Shown: one piece after another, positions 1-12,500 of the stretch
How the letters are laid out: the number at the start of each line of letters is the position of its first letter
Numbering within the stretch: position 1 is the first letter of the stretch
DNA from: Narthecium ossifragum
Lineage: Eukaryota > Streptophyta > Magnoliopsida > Dioscoreales > Nartheciaceae
Length of the DNA stretch: 64,000 bases
Assembly (NCBI GenBank): GCA_963920575.1
Contig: OY986974.1
Location: 2,046,001 to 2,110,000, forward strand
Reading direction: 5' to 3'
The notes under the pieces: model-generated
Databases searched by the model: none
Told to the model about the DNA's origin: nothing
Seen by the model: only the letters and a program-made list of their open reading frames with translations
Made by a program: the position numbers and the translations under genes

Positions 1-402
1 GTAGAACCCTACTGGGCTTTTTTGCTCATTCCTACCCGGGCTGCGTTTGCAGGTGTAGGCGGCAGTTCTTATTCGGTGGAGCGAGCAGGTTCGGCTTTCG
101 GCGGCGCGAGTACATCCAGGGGCGCTTGAGGTTGCTTGGAGGACTACCCGTCATACTTTTGATATATGTTCATATGTTGTAACTTTTTTGGAGAACCTTT
201 GGGATCATTATATAAATCTGTATATCGGAGTTCAGACTTTGTTTAACTTGATGATATATCTTATAATCTAATCTGTTCACCTCTGGAATACATTTGTGTA
301 ATTTGATTATCTTTTCCGCTTTGTATCGCACCGGTTGATGATGAATAGTGTTAGGACCCTCACGCCCCGCCCTGGATGGGTTTTCTGGGTCGGGGTGTGA
401 CA
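1..402 (+). mobile_element. 3' part of a Gypsy-like LTR (fragment)
   Basis: The stretch ends in GGGTCGGGGTGTGACA at 387-402, the kind of terminus seen in plant Ty3/Gypsy LTRs that begin TGTCACRCCCCGACCC. An inner copy of the CACGCCCCGCCC motif lies at 361-372. The 5' end of the LTR and the element body are outside the window, so neither the second LTR nor the left target duplication can be checked. No gag or pol frame is present here. Confidence 0.4.
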
Positions 403-2500
403 TGATGGCATTAGCAAAGAAATCCTCCTGCAAGCTCTCATTTCTATGGTTTGTTGTAAACTTTTTCCTTGGTCTTGCTGCAGATCTATGAGATCTTCAT
501 AACTGTCTTATTTTTAGTTGTACTTCAAAGCTAATGCCTTTGTCATTGTATTTTAAGCTTTACTTCAAAGCTAGAAATAGAACACTGAACTCAAATAAAA
601 CAAATGTAATGCCTCCCACTTCATGTTAGGAGGTTCTTGCTTAGTTCTTGCTGCAAATAGAACGCTAAACTCAAATAGAACAAATGTGTACATTTCCTGC
701 TAAGTTCTTTCATGTTAGCAGGTTCTTCAGAAATGTGATGTATACATTTCTTGCTTAGTTCTTTCATGTCGCACTTACTAATTACTAAATGGGATCATTT
801 CATATATTTTATCCTTTGTTTTGAATTCCTATGGCGATTTCATTTGTGGGTTCTATTAGTTTACAGCTCTGTGTGGGCTTGATTGATCTAACGGATTGGA
901 CCAGTTAATTAAACTTGATGGTATATTTGAATCATTTAAGTGTTTGAATTGATTCTTTGTGGAAACTTGAATTTTATGTGTTTTTTTTTGCTTATGAACA
1001 CTAATGTTTCAAATGTATGATTTGATGGCATTAGCAAAGATACAAGCAGTAAAAATTTACTTCAGTTCTATGTTTGTAGATATTAATTAACGTCTTTGAG
1101 CTGTTTAACGTCTATTGATTAAGCTGCTATTAATAGTTGATTTTATTGATTCACTTTCTAACACTTAGTAGTAGCCTTTTTGCTGCCCTTTGGCAAGTAT
1201 ATTGATTTCTCAACATGCATCAATCACTCTTAAGTTAATATAATCCCCACACATGCCTCTCCTAAAACACATGAAATGCTTGAATGCATTTGGGTGCTTG
1301 ATGAAAATTGGGGTGCTATAAGAGAGAGGAAGAATAGAGAAGGAAATTAGTGTGCTTGATGAAATGCATTTGGGTGCTTAATATTGGTGTGCTATCAGAG
1401 AGAGGAGAGGGAATCTCTAATGGAATAGAGAAGGAAATGGTATGAAATATATGGTAGCTTCATGCTTCATTGAAAAAAAGAAGTTACTGTGTCATTGCAT
1501 GCATGATTCTGTCTAAAACTTGAGGCTAATTGCTTATAATTGCATGGATGAACTTATGAATGCATAGTTGAGAAAGGAATTTGCATCGCTAGAAATAGTG
1601 TTGATAGAGTGGTGGAAAAGTTGAATAAGTTTGGTGAAGTTGATTTGGATTCTGAAATCACAAGGCTAAAGGAGTGTTGATAGAGTGTTTCCAGTTCTCA
1701 GATTTTGATTGCATGTGCACATCAATTATTTTATGATATGCGTTGCTTGGCCAAAGAGTAAGCTTGCATTTATGTCTTTTTTTCTTTTTGCTTTTCTTAT
1801 CTCTAGCATTTGGTAGTTTTCTGAATTCTGTGTTTAATTTTGGCATTTATGTGTTGCCTGATCTTAGTTCAAATCATGATCAATTTGCTGTCTTTCTCGA
1901 GTAATATTTTGTTTATCTTAAAATTGGATACAATTTCTGTGTTTAATTTTGAGATTTATGTGCCGCCTTGATTGGGCTCTTAGTCCAATGATATCTACTT
2001 TATTTCTTTGCTTTCTTTTGGATAGGCCAGCATGAGGAAGAAGTATCAGTAATAGTCAAAGTATCATGTTCCCTTGCCACAAACTAATTAGTACTTGCGC
2101 CTGCATTCTTCTATATGACAATGGGATGCAAATTGTGATGTAAAACAAGCTGTATCGTGTTAAAAAAAAAACAAGGACTTGGTGGATATCTTTGGCAATA
2201 CACTGAATGGGATGGACTATTCACCGGCTTTTTTTATTTGATGTTGTTTCAAGGCTTTCAAAGCCTGCACTTTCTCTCTTTTTTATTTATTCTATAGTAA
2301 ACATAACAGCGGTTTATGGAGAAAATATAGCGTGTAGCCATGTTTGATATGTAAAATGCTACAAAAGCCAATTGTACTCAATAATTGTTTTGCATTTGTA
2401 TGCATTGAATCTTATTCCAAGTGCTGGTCTAGGGAGTTGTTGCAGTTGTATTTGATCTTTGTATTTGAGGAATGTTGTAGAAGTTGTGATTTGTGGGGAT
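403..2500. other. AT-rich gene-free stretch with local repeats
   Basis: No coding frame of interest is seen. Degenerate short tandem repeats occur at about 560-760 (recurring AAATAGAACRCTRAACTCAAAT and TTAGTTCTTTCATGT units) and at about 1260-1440 (recurring GAAATGCATTTGGGTGCTT and GTGCTATNAGAGAGAGGA units). An 18-bp string, TGATGGCATTAGCAAAGA, occurs at 403-420 and again at 1023-1040. This looks like decayed transposon sequence. Confidence 0.5.
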
Positions 2501-2519
2501 AAGGTTTGCCCCGAGTACA

Positions 2520-2900
2520 ATGTTCGCCTCTTTAATTTTTGTATTTGAAGAATGTTGTAGAATTGTCTCATTTAACGCTCGGTACAGGGTAGGTTTTGCT
2601 AAAATTTTATAAAAGAGATCCTAAATATCCATGTCATAGGCAGATTATTATGCATTTCCCTTGCTTCTGGAGTTGGACATGCATACAGTTGGATTATTGT
2701 GATTTGTGTTGGATAATGTTGATTTGTGTTGGTTTGTGTGTATAATGTTTGCCTCGGAGACAATGTTTGTCCTTTTTAATTTTTGTATTTGATGAATATT
2801 GCATAGGTGTTTCATTTAGCCCTTGATACAGGGGAAGTTTTGTCCAAATTTTTTTTAAAAAAATCTAAATATTCGTGTCGTAGGCACGGGCATTCGCTAG
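2520..2900 (+). mobile_element. Helitron-like 3' terminus (5' end not found)
   Basis: The sequence ends GTCGTAGGCACGGGCATTCGCTAG at 2877-2900 followed by T, which fits the Helitron rule of a CTRR end inserted before T. A short CGTG/CACG stem precedes it. Two diverged copies of a roughly 130-bp unit (a TTTTAATTTTTGTATTTGA string, then a CATTTA and GGTTTTG region) lie at about 2530-2650 and 2765-2890, so end sequences may have been duplicated. The start given is arbitrary because no convincing 5' TC terminus was recognised. Confidence 0.35.
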
Positions 2901-4001
2901 TATATATATATATGCTGATATGCAGCTATACTAGCCCTACAGGCCCTGCTGCTGCAATGTATCCATCTTAATATCATCTATGTTTCCTAAAATCTAAATC
3001 TAAATCTCAATCTCTCTCTCTGTCTCTAGACTGCTCAAGGCCGAGAGTAAAGTGGTCATTTTAGACATGACACAACAAATACAGCCATTGCTATGAAAAC
3101 ATACACCATCGATTCACAACTAGACATGCATGGGTATGTCAGAAATCCTGGAGATACAGATCTGGCATCACTTATTACTTGCATTATTAACTAATTTCTG
3201 AGCAAACTATGACAGCATAGCCAGCTTATGCGGCAGTCCCAGCAACTCTGCTGTGTGACACACCATAACAAGCTTATCAGTTAAAATTCACCATGATATC
3301 TACTTGGAAGTGACACGTTCAATGAGAAGAGTAATAAAATAGCTTCATTTCTATGTGTGGTCCTTATTAGAAAGCGATGGCCACTTTGATAGTTGCATTA
3401 TAAATAAATAAGGAAAGCAAGTGGCTCACTAGAGAGAAGCATGGATAACCCCCCAATATTTCATATGCAAATTAACTCCTCTGTTTTGGAATCTGATGAT
3501 GCGTATGGTGACAAATAACGCCACCCACCATAGACTCATTTCCACGTGATTCCTGCAAATGCCTGAGGTCTTCATCGATCGTCTAAAATTAAACTGTGAC
3601 TAGTAAGTAAAGCTCTTTTAACTTAATCCTTCACTTGTAATTTAATCCCAAGGCAAAATATAGGGGATGTTTGTTAAGACTTAAGAGGGTCCAATTCAAG
3701 TCCCACTTTTGTCACGCACGATGGAATTGGGAGGTGCGCTTGATTCGGGTTGGATCATGACTCGGACTCGATTGAAATCCAAGTGTAACCACAACACATT
3801 GGATTCCTTTCAGAACAACGTTATATAGTGAGGCGTGTCGATTAGTCAATGAAAACTATGGGAACTTGATCACTAATAAACGCGCGGCCGCATGCACGAC
3901 TGCAGTGACGCGCACGAAGAAGCGTCAAAGACAGTGTCCGGCGAACACCACGAAGAGGGCAGCATGGCAACATTAATGCAGATCACCATTAAACCCCGGC
4001 C
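2901..4001. other. Intergenic, upstream of the small membrane protein gene
   Basis: AT-rich sequence beginning with a short (TA)n run and a CT-rich patch at 3010-3028. No gene is seen. The last 200 bases become more GC-balanced and hold the presumed promoter of the gene at 4084. Confidence 0.5.
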
Positions 4002-4007
4002 TATAAA
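4002..4007 (+). promoter_or_regulatory. TATA box of the 4084 gene
   Basis: TATAAA in the context GGCCTATAAAACCCC. A start site about 30 bases downstream would give a leader of roughly 50 bases before the ATG at 4084. This is the main reason for preferring that ATG over the upstream in-frame one at 3892, which would lie upstream of the transcription start. Confidence 0.6.
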
Positions 4008-4083
4008 ACCCCTGGAACTAATAAAGCGCTTGTTTTCGGATATACAGCATAGCTGGAAGGAGAAAAGAGAAAGGAGAGGAGAG

Positions 4084-4347
4084 ATGGGTGGGTCTGAGAG
4101 CAAAGAGGTCCAGGAGGACTTGGATGAAAGGAGGGAGGAGGAGATGGACACGCTGAAGACTGTGGCAGCTGTTGCCACAGGAGCTGTTCTTCTCGGCGGA
4201 CTGTATCTTTACTTGAGATCACGGAAATATAGCAGCTCGAGAATGATGAAGGCAACAGGAAGGCAGGGTGAGTTCATCATCAGGGATTTCTTTGAGGACG
4301 ACCCCGAGTCGTACTTCCGTCGCCACCGTGATGATGACTTCTTTTAG
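4084..4347 (+). CDS. Small single-pass membrane protein, unknown function
   Basis: An uninterrupted 87-residue frame starting MGGSESKEVQEDLDERREEE. Residues 1-22 are strongly charged. Residues about 24-43 (TLKTVAAVATGAVLLGGLYL) are a hydrophobic segment long enough to cross a membrane once, followed by a basic stretch (RSRKYSSSR) and an acidic, aromatic tail ending FFEDDPESYFRRHRDDDFF. There is no signal-peptide cleavage site, so a tail- or signal-anchored protein is plausible. The frame continues upstream to an ATG at 3892, but the TATA box at 4002 makes the shorter form more likely. I do not recognise the family. The regular composition and the promoter support a real gene. It is convergent with the FUL-type gene, whose stop is about 680 bases downstream. 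Confidence 0.6.
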   Translation: MGGSESKEVQEDLDERREEEMDTLKTVAAVATGAVLLGGLYLYLRSRKYSSSRMMKATGRQGEFIIRDFFEDDPESYFRRHRDDDFF

Positions 4348-4409
4348 GATGCGTGGTGGTGGCCGTGAGGAGAAAGAGGGAGGTAGAATGGAGAAGAGCA
4401 TGGGCATTT

Positions 4410-5028
4410 GCGTTATATTAAAAGATGTTCGTCTATTTTATGCATGAATCGCTGTCCACTGTCGTGATTTTTTTGATCAGCTATGAACATCATCATATAT
4501 AAGATATTTTTGGTATTTGGGCTAATTTTTATCTATATCACATCTCTTTCGTCTAGATAGAAATTTCTTCTTTTAAATAATTATTATTTATTTATCCTTA
4601 TTTTCAATCAAACATACAGAATGAAAATAACTTTATCCCCGCCCTTTATTTCAAGTTTCTTAACCCCAGAGTCATTAACCCGAGAAATAGCGTATTCCCG
4701 TACCAAACGCACAGGCAACACCTAGTTTGCGTACAAAAACATATCAGAAATCTTGTCGATACAGACCGAGCTGCCATCACTCAATACTTGCAATTAACTG
4801 ATGAGGAGCAAACTATATATGGCGGCATGACCTGCGGATTATCTGACAGTGCCAACAAAACTATGCTGCATGACAGCATCTTAGGGGTGTTGTGGGTGAA
4901 AAATTACAGAGCTAGACCTATATCCTCTACAAACATATATTTTACATGATTCTTCAGCTGCTACCAAAATGTCCCTTGCCATTGCTCCTTGAAAAATTTC
5001 TCGGGGGAAAGAGAGATGCCATGCATCT
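4410..5028. other. Intergenic between convergent genes, possible decayed MITE
   Basis: This holds the 3' flanks of two convergent genes. Around 4660-4710 the sequence (TTAACCCGAGAAATAGCG then CGTACCAAACGC) resembles the right end of the GTTTGGTATGGGGTTAA-type MITE seen at 34893-35108. A matching left end is too decayed to call. No coding frame is seen. Confidence 0.35.
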
Positions 5029-8000
5029 CTAGCTATTCACATGGCTAAGCATCCATGCTGGCAATGTGTTGCTGCTATTGACTCGACCCAGCAGCTGCGG
5101 TGTTTCCTCTTCGGCAATGTCCCTAGCATGGTATGTTCTGCATAAAAAGGATTGTTATCATATCAAGTCTCTTTCCTGCTGCTAATTAAAGAGCTCAAAA
5201 GACGATGAAATACAAAAAAGAAATGATTTGGAAAATTGGAAGAAGAAGAAGAAAAATCCATACAATTCCACATGCATGAATCAATGTCGAACTTTTGACT
5301 CTCCTATACATGCAGAAGTCAATGGTTTTTGACAGAACATACCCAATGTGTAGGATGGGGAGAGACTCGTTAATGAGCAAGGAAGGAGGTGACGAGGAGC
5401 TGCTCGGGGTTTGGCTTAGTTGCTCCGACTGTGCTTGGTTGATCCGAGCTTTAGCCTTCTCATTCTCTGTGAGCTGTTTTAGATTCAATGTCATTAGTAA
5501 ACAATTAAGCAAGATTGTAAAATTTTCTGCAGGAGAAAGTATCATAATAAAGAAAAAATTTAACAGCTTACCCTCTTCTCCAGAATGCTATTTTGTTCCA
5601 GGAGTGTCTTCTCCTGCATATATGACAGCACACAATAAAGTAAGAAAATTTTGACTATTCGCAAGTATGTAGCGTTCTTCACCCGAATTCAGAACTCTAG
5701 AAGATGTTATCCTTGTAGTTTCTTCATCTACACCTCAAATTTCGAAACAAAAATCTGTGCAAAAGAATCAGTTTTCCTGCATGACGTCCAAAAGCAAACC
5801 ATGCATTGTTTTGATTCTGTTGCTTGCTTCCAAAAACACGCCTGGCTTAGGCAGTACTTAAAACCTGAGAGTATAAACTACGGCTGTATCGTTTGAATTG
5901 ATAGCCAAGATATTATCACGATTAACCCTCCAATATTTTCTTTGCTGGCTGTGCCGTCCATCATTGGCTCTTCTTAGATACAAGCATAAAGGGTGCCAAG
6001 CTAGGTATAGTTAGTATATTTGTGGAAAGGAGAGTATAATGTTGACGTAAGAAAGTTATCAGATCTTACCTTTCTCTGAAGATCTGCAATCGAGTCAAAC
6101 AGAAGATTGTTCTGCATAAGAAAGAAGCCCCATGGGTGTAAGTAAATTTGTTGCGGTAACCAAAAAATTCACGTAATCGGATAAACTCTTCCAAGCATGC
6201 GGTAAGACATATTGAGCAACTGGATTTAATCAGCCAATATCACAACATTGGAAGTGTTTTTAAAAAGAAAAAAGAAAAAGAAGAAGATCGGATGTCTAGC
6301 TGCGTCAATGAATAGCCAACTTTCACAGATGCTATACTAGTTCGTAATAGCATAGCTTCTTTTATGTGTTTGTTACGCCGCAATCAAGGTGCTGTCAAAT
6401 GGAAGCATCTATAAACTGTTTCGTCTCTGACGCTGTTTTGATGTGGTCCCCACTAGTTTGCTATTATTTTCAAACGGGATTTTTATGAATGTGACTGTGT
6501 TCCGTAAAAAAAAAAATACGTTTGGACAGCATGAATGCACACCCAAACGGACTCTAATTTCTTTAGGCAAATCATGAACACACTTACTCTAACCTACACT
6601 CAGCTTTGCACAGTTGGGCTATGATCCTTTAAACTAGCTTTGGTTTGTAGAAATACAAACATGTGCCTTTTGTTCTGAATGTAACGCATGCAACAAATTT
6701 TTCAGCAGTATGGTAACGGGAAAGTGACGTTACCTTCCGTGATCTTATCTGCTTCAAGGCAATTTCAAGCTGATGCTCCAGTTGCTGAAGTTCTTTTAGA
6801 GTCAAGGAGTCAAGTTGTTCTCCCATGAGATGCCTGAAAAGTATAAGCAAAGCCAGATTATGGTACCTATCTATAGTATGTAACTGAGGATTTCTAGTCT
6901 TGATACCTTTGGCTTTTCTGTAATGCCTCGACTCTCGCCTTCAGTTTTCCATACTCCTGGCACCAGTTTCCCTGCATATATAGCAATTGATGAGTTTTGA
7001 CATTAAACGTCAGCTTCTCCAGTTTAATGTAGTTAGCATCACTAATGCTAGGATATATGTCACGAACTCATTACCCTTTGGCTCAGTGCGGAGACAAACA
7101 ATGCACTTAATAGAATAAGCTGGACTAAAATTGACTAAAACCATAGCTAATGATACGGCATGCAGTAGCACTATTGACGAGTTTTTCAAGTACTGGCCAT
7201 AGATCTAGCTGCTTGTGGACATTAATGTGCTGCAATTGATACCTGCATTTCAGGATCGGCAACTGCGACCTCACTTTCAGCATAGCAGCAACGTTCATAA
7301 CGTTCCAGAATCTTTTCCATGCTGCAGTGAAGTGAAAAAAAGACAACATCGTCAGTAGATTGAATTATGTTGTAGGAAAAAGGAAGACCGCATAACTTTT
7401 TTTTTTTTGGGGGGTTAGGATCGAGCCAATACAGAGGCCCACTTTTTTTGTACCTGTAAAGTATCCACATGCGTTGTCATATCTTTCAAATTGTCATGCT
7501 TCCAGATTGTTTCTGCGGCCGTGTTTGGTTGCGTTTGGCAATGGGGAAGAAAGAAATGAATCCAAAAAAAAAAAGTCTGACACTTAGGTGCGTTTGGTTA
7601 CATGTTTGATCAAGAGAGAGGTAATGGGAGAGGGAGTCACGACTCCCTCCGTCGTGTTTGGTTGGCATTTAAGCGCGGGAGAGGGAATCGCATCTCGTGA
7701 GCTCTCCCGTCATGGGAAAAAAACCAAATTCCTCCCGAATTTCATCTCCCTCATATCTGATCAACACAAGCTAGATTACTAAAATACCTCTCATAAATAG
7801 ATACGCATCCTCTCCATAGCCATCAGATCTAAAAGGATGAATTAGATTACAACCGTCCGATCGTTGCATTAAAAATGTATTTGTGATATTATCTTCTTTC
7901 TACAGCATGCACTAAAAATGTAAATTAATTTATGTGTTTGTTAACTGTGTATTAAGCAACTTGAATCACAGTTGTGTTGGTCAAGCTTAAAAAAAAATGT

Positions 8001-9476
8001 GAGTTTGCTACATTTTTTCTCTTTAATTTTTTTTTAAAAGTTAATAATGTAATATTTTCTATTAAAAATACAAAGTTTAAGATCATAAAATACGTCATAT
8101 TAATGAGACAATATAGTAATGGCATATTAGTAACTTCAATGTCATTCATTCGCTTTCCCATCATAATTTGGACATACCAAACACAAGCAACGTCTTTCCC
8201 TCTCCCACTCCCATGGTAATACCACACTGATGATGGCAATCCCATTCCTCTCCACTCCTCTCCCACTCCCTCTTCCTCTACCTCTCCGTACAACCAAACG
8301 CAAATAATTGGGCATTTCATATCAAATTAATCCATCAGTTGAGAACTGAGAAAGGCAAGTCAGGTGCTTGAAACCCAAGTGGGTTTTGAGCCGCCATCAT
8401 TATGGACTGCTAAAAGGATTCAATAGAAAGAATTCTCTTACGTTCCATATGCTAATTCTGTGTTTCTTCCTCTGGTATGTGATGATTGTAAAAAAATCGT
8501 AGGATTTAGCCCTAGAATATGTTTGCTTATCACTGTAAAGCATGTTCCAAAGACTTTGAAGAATGTTGAAATGATGACATGTACCTCCATCTACATAGTT
8601 ATACTCACTTTGGCACACATCGCACAGCAATATTGCTTCATTCTTTCTTCCCTCCACCTACCAATGTAGTTCATCCGCATTGACAAGCCTGAGTCTTGTA
8701 AACAAGACACACCTCCAAACTGTCAAACATTGCTAGCCTGAGTCTTGCCAACTTCCACATGAAGCCAATGGGTTATTATGTTAGACAGGTTACAAGCCTC
8801 TTGTGTGAAGAGGTCATCATGACTTCAAGCACCCGTTTGCTTGGCACATGCAGGCAGGGCTCTTCTTCACTGTTTTGCATCATCCACCATTTTGGAACAT
8901 TAGCCGTACATCAGATTTAAGGCACTCTTAAGTCCAAGTGTAAAGGCTGAATGACTTGCCTACATCTTGGCATCCTAGATTACAGTCTAATATATGTATC
9001 CGTCCAAAAGCAAACATCTTTCTAAGTTATCTCAAACCATAGTAAAGCTAGCTAGATTCGTCCGAAAGCCCATTAAATATGCTTCATGGTACTTGTTATC
9101 AAGTTAAAGGTCGAACAGGGCCAAGAACGTACGTCATTGTTGAATTCCATAGTGGGAGGTCGAATAAACCCATTTACATATTTCTTGCTAAAGTATGTCC
9201 AACTTCTGAGTGATCACTCGGCCCGCAAGCAAAGCAGTTATATTGTCATGCATATCCACCGCTCATTCATTAATGGATGGCTTTAACAATTGCAACTTTC
9301 CGATGGAAAATTATGTGTTTTGTGGGGAGATTTTTTTTGTCAATTAATAGATACTAATAGCTCAAATTGGACTTAAAACACAAAACATAATTTATTTTAT
9401 ATTAAAATTTGATTTTGAGGGGGGCAACTGCCGCCCTTGACCCTAGGTATTAGTATTACAATTAATTAGTGATTAG

Positions 9477-9534
<58 letters not shown>

Positions 9535-12500
9535 ATTAATGTAAGTATCTTATATCATCCTTATATAGTAGGATGGTTATAAGTTAACCTTTGGTTGTCC
9601 TAGGTGGCGTCCTACGTAGCATGGATTATCCTAGGTGAAGCATACGAGGAGGGGAGTTAATGGGAGAGGTGGGAAGTTAGTGGGGGGAGAAAGGGGGTGG
9701 GGAGAGTGAATGGTTACCCTACCAGTGGTAGGGGGCAAACTAGTCATTCTTATATGATAGGATGGTTATAAGTTAACCATCATGTTGTCCTATGTGGAGA
9801 CTACGTGAAAAGGGTTATCCTACCTGGAGGGGAGATAGTGGGAGAGGGGGAGAAGTTAGTGGGGGGGGGGGAGAGGGGGGTTAGTGAAGAGTTATTAGGG
9901 GAGGTGGGGAGAGAGGGGGTTACCCTGCCAGGTGGCAGGAGGGGCTTACTAGTTTAAGATATGTGATTAGCTTATATATATATGACAATAATTAATTGAA
10001 ATATCTTATACTATGTTAGGTGGGCCGTAACCATCACCCTTCACTACGCCCTTCTCTCTATAACTACCCGGTAACCACATGATAACCAATTAAATAAGAA
10101 GTGACCATATGCTACGTAATACACCACGTATGCGTATGCGGCCGAGTAACAATCTGCCATGTGTACGTAGATCATATATCTCATAAGCCAGCTTACTTTA
10201 TATAGTAGATTATATAATATGCTTTATATAAACTGGGTGAGTTTGGAGATGGTTTATATATACACGCCCCGCCCTATATGTATAACGAGTTTTAGGGGTG
10301 TACAACGGGTCGGGTCAACAGGTTAACGGACTCGACCCGTTAATTTTTTAGGGCCTTATGACCCGCCTGTTAACATGTTAATTTATCAACATGTTAACAG
10401 GTCAACAGGTTAACCGGTAACCCATTAACCCGTTATTAGTACTACATGAATAAATATAATGTTTTAAATTACAATCTATAATAATTAGATATACAATATA
10501 ATATATATATATTTATATACTTGTAATTTGTAAATAGTCTTTATTCTAAACGGGTAAAACAGGTTACCCATTAAGCAAAAATTTAAACACCCATTACCCG
10601 ACCCGGTATTATTGTAACGGGTCGAGTCAGACCCGACCCGTTTACGACTACCTTATGACCCGTCCGTTAAGGTTCGGGTCGGGTTAATTTTTCGGGTCGA
10701 AACAGGTTACCCAACCCGTTGTACACCACTAACGAGTTTGCCCCATTTGTTTTGGCCCACCTCATTAACCCAATAATCACCCCATTGGGGCCCCTAGACG
10801 GGTCGGTCGAACAGGTTTTTCCATTTACCCACCCCATTGCCATTCCTACTCTCAAGGCCCAGAAATCCTCCTCTCTACGTACCACTTCTACTTCTATTTC
10901 TATTTTAGAGTCGAACGATGGTTTTGGACACCGGCTACTTCAATTCTTCAAACATCCTTAGACTGGGATTTTGAAGCTTGGAGCACAAAAAAAGACTATT
11001 TGATCATGTTTTCCGCTCCATCGTCGTGATTTTCAAAGCTATTCATTCCATCAGAAATAATTATTCCTCGAGAATTAAAATTTATTTCGTTCCGATCAAG
11101 AAACTTTCTAAGTATAGACAGAAAGTTAGAAACATGATCCAAAACAGTTCTCCGAAGAGATTCAACAAAAGACGAGATATACAGTCGGACCCTCCCACTC
11201 GTTTGGAACTAGATACCTATCCAACTAGAAAAAGTTAGACGGTCTTAACAACCATTTCAAGTACAAAAAGCAGCTAGATCAACTTTAAATCTTTTTTCTA
11301 AACTCAGAAACTTGTCTCGATTTCCACCAAGGCTGATAGACCATTTCTCTTGACAAACAAATCTTGCAGCATTGAAGTTTTCTCCAAAAGATGTATGCAA
11401 TACCAATTAGCAACTTCTAAATTCCACCAGGTCTTACTGCCAAGATATTCATAATGTTTAGTCTGTTGAGTTTGTTGAGCCCGATTGTTTCAGATTATGA
11501 TACGGATCAGACTATGACGCACTATGCAAATCTGACGGGGTTCGGGGCAGCGCCCCGGCGAGGATCGACATGGGGTGAACGGATCTAAGATATGTTGATA
11601 GATGTAGTTAATGTAATTTTTCTATACCCTATGTGCCGAAACCCTAGGATATGAGGGTTTATATGAACGGCCGTCATATGTAACTTGAAATTTGCCTCTT
11701 TGCCTCTGAGATAGTGAAAAAAAAACCAACGACTTTGTGAACGTAGCCTTATTTTGGGGTGAACCATGTAAAATCTTACGCCCGTGCGTTCTTCTTCTTT
11801 TTCCCTACTAGATCTTAACATAGCCTCCGTAGAACTAAAGAGGACAAAGGATGAGTAAATGCCTACCTCATTATCGATGTACTGAAATACCGATATAAAC
11901 CATTAGATTGGAATGCCTCCTAAATCTTCTAGAGATCTTCTACTCCAACTTACCACAGTTTTTCGCTCCCTAACTCTTGAGACTCCAGTTTGTACAATTA
12001 CAATTCTTGGTTTTAAAGATTCCTAGTCCATTTAATTTACACCATCAAACTTCATCTCTCTCTTCTACCCCTTCCTCTTAAGGCTCCATATTCCCTAGAT
12101 ATTCCAAGAAAATATTCTCTATCCCACGCATGTATGTCCTTACTAATTAATGAAAGAATAAAGGCCTGGTGGAAAAAGTGTAAAAAAACTGCCACTTATT
12201 AGGAGGAACTATGGCTTTCTATGATGTTTGTCACATGAGAGGTTAACTAATGCAAGGCAAATCTATTTGCACTAATTAACTAAAGTATGTCGACTTATTA
12301 ATTAGGAGGAACTAGGGCTTTTTTTTCGTTGGGACTTCACTAGACAATGAAGAAATCAGAGGGCAACTTAATGGCTCTAATGCGTCAAAGATATGAAATT
12401 TAAAAATCATTAGTACATCACCATTCCAAAATGCCCGCACTCAGGAGATACATAGTGTTTGGGGGTTTTCAAGGGGGGAGCCATGAGCTTAAGGAGGACA

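Noticed and set aside
3892..4083. Upstream ATG extending the small membrane protein to 151 residues
   Set aside because: The TATA box at 4002 and the composition change place this part upstream of the likely transcription start.
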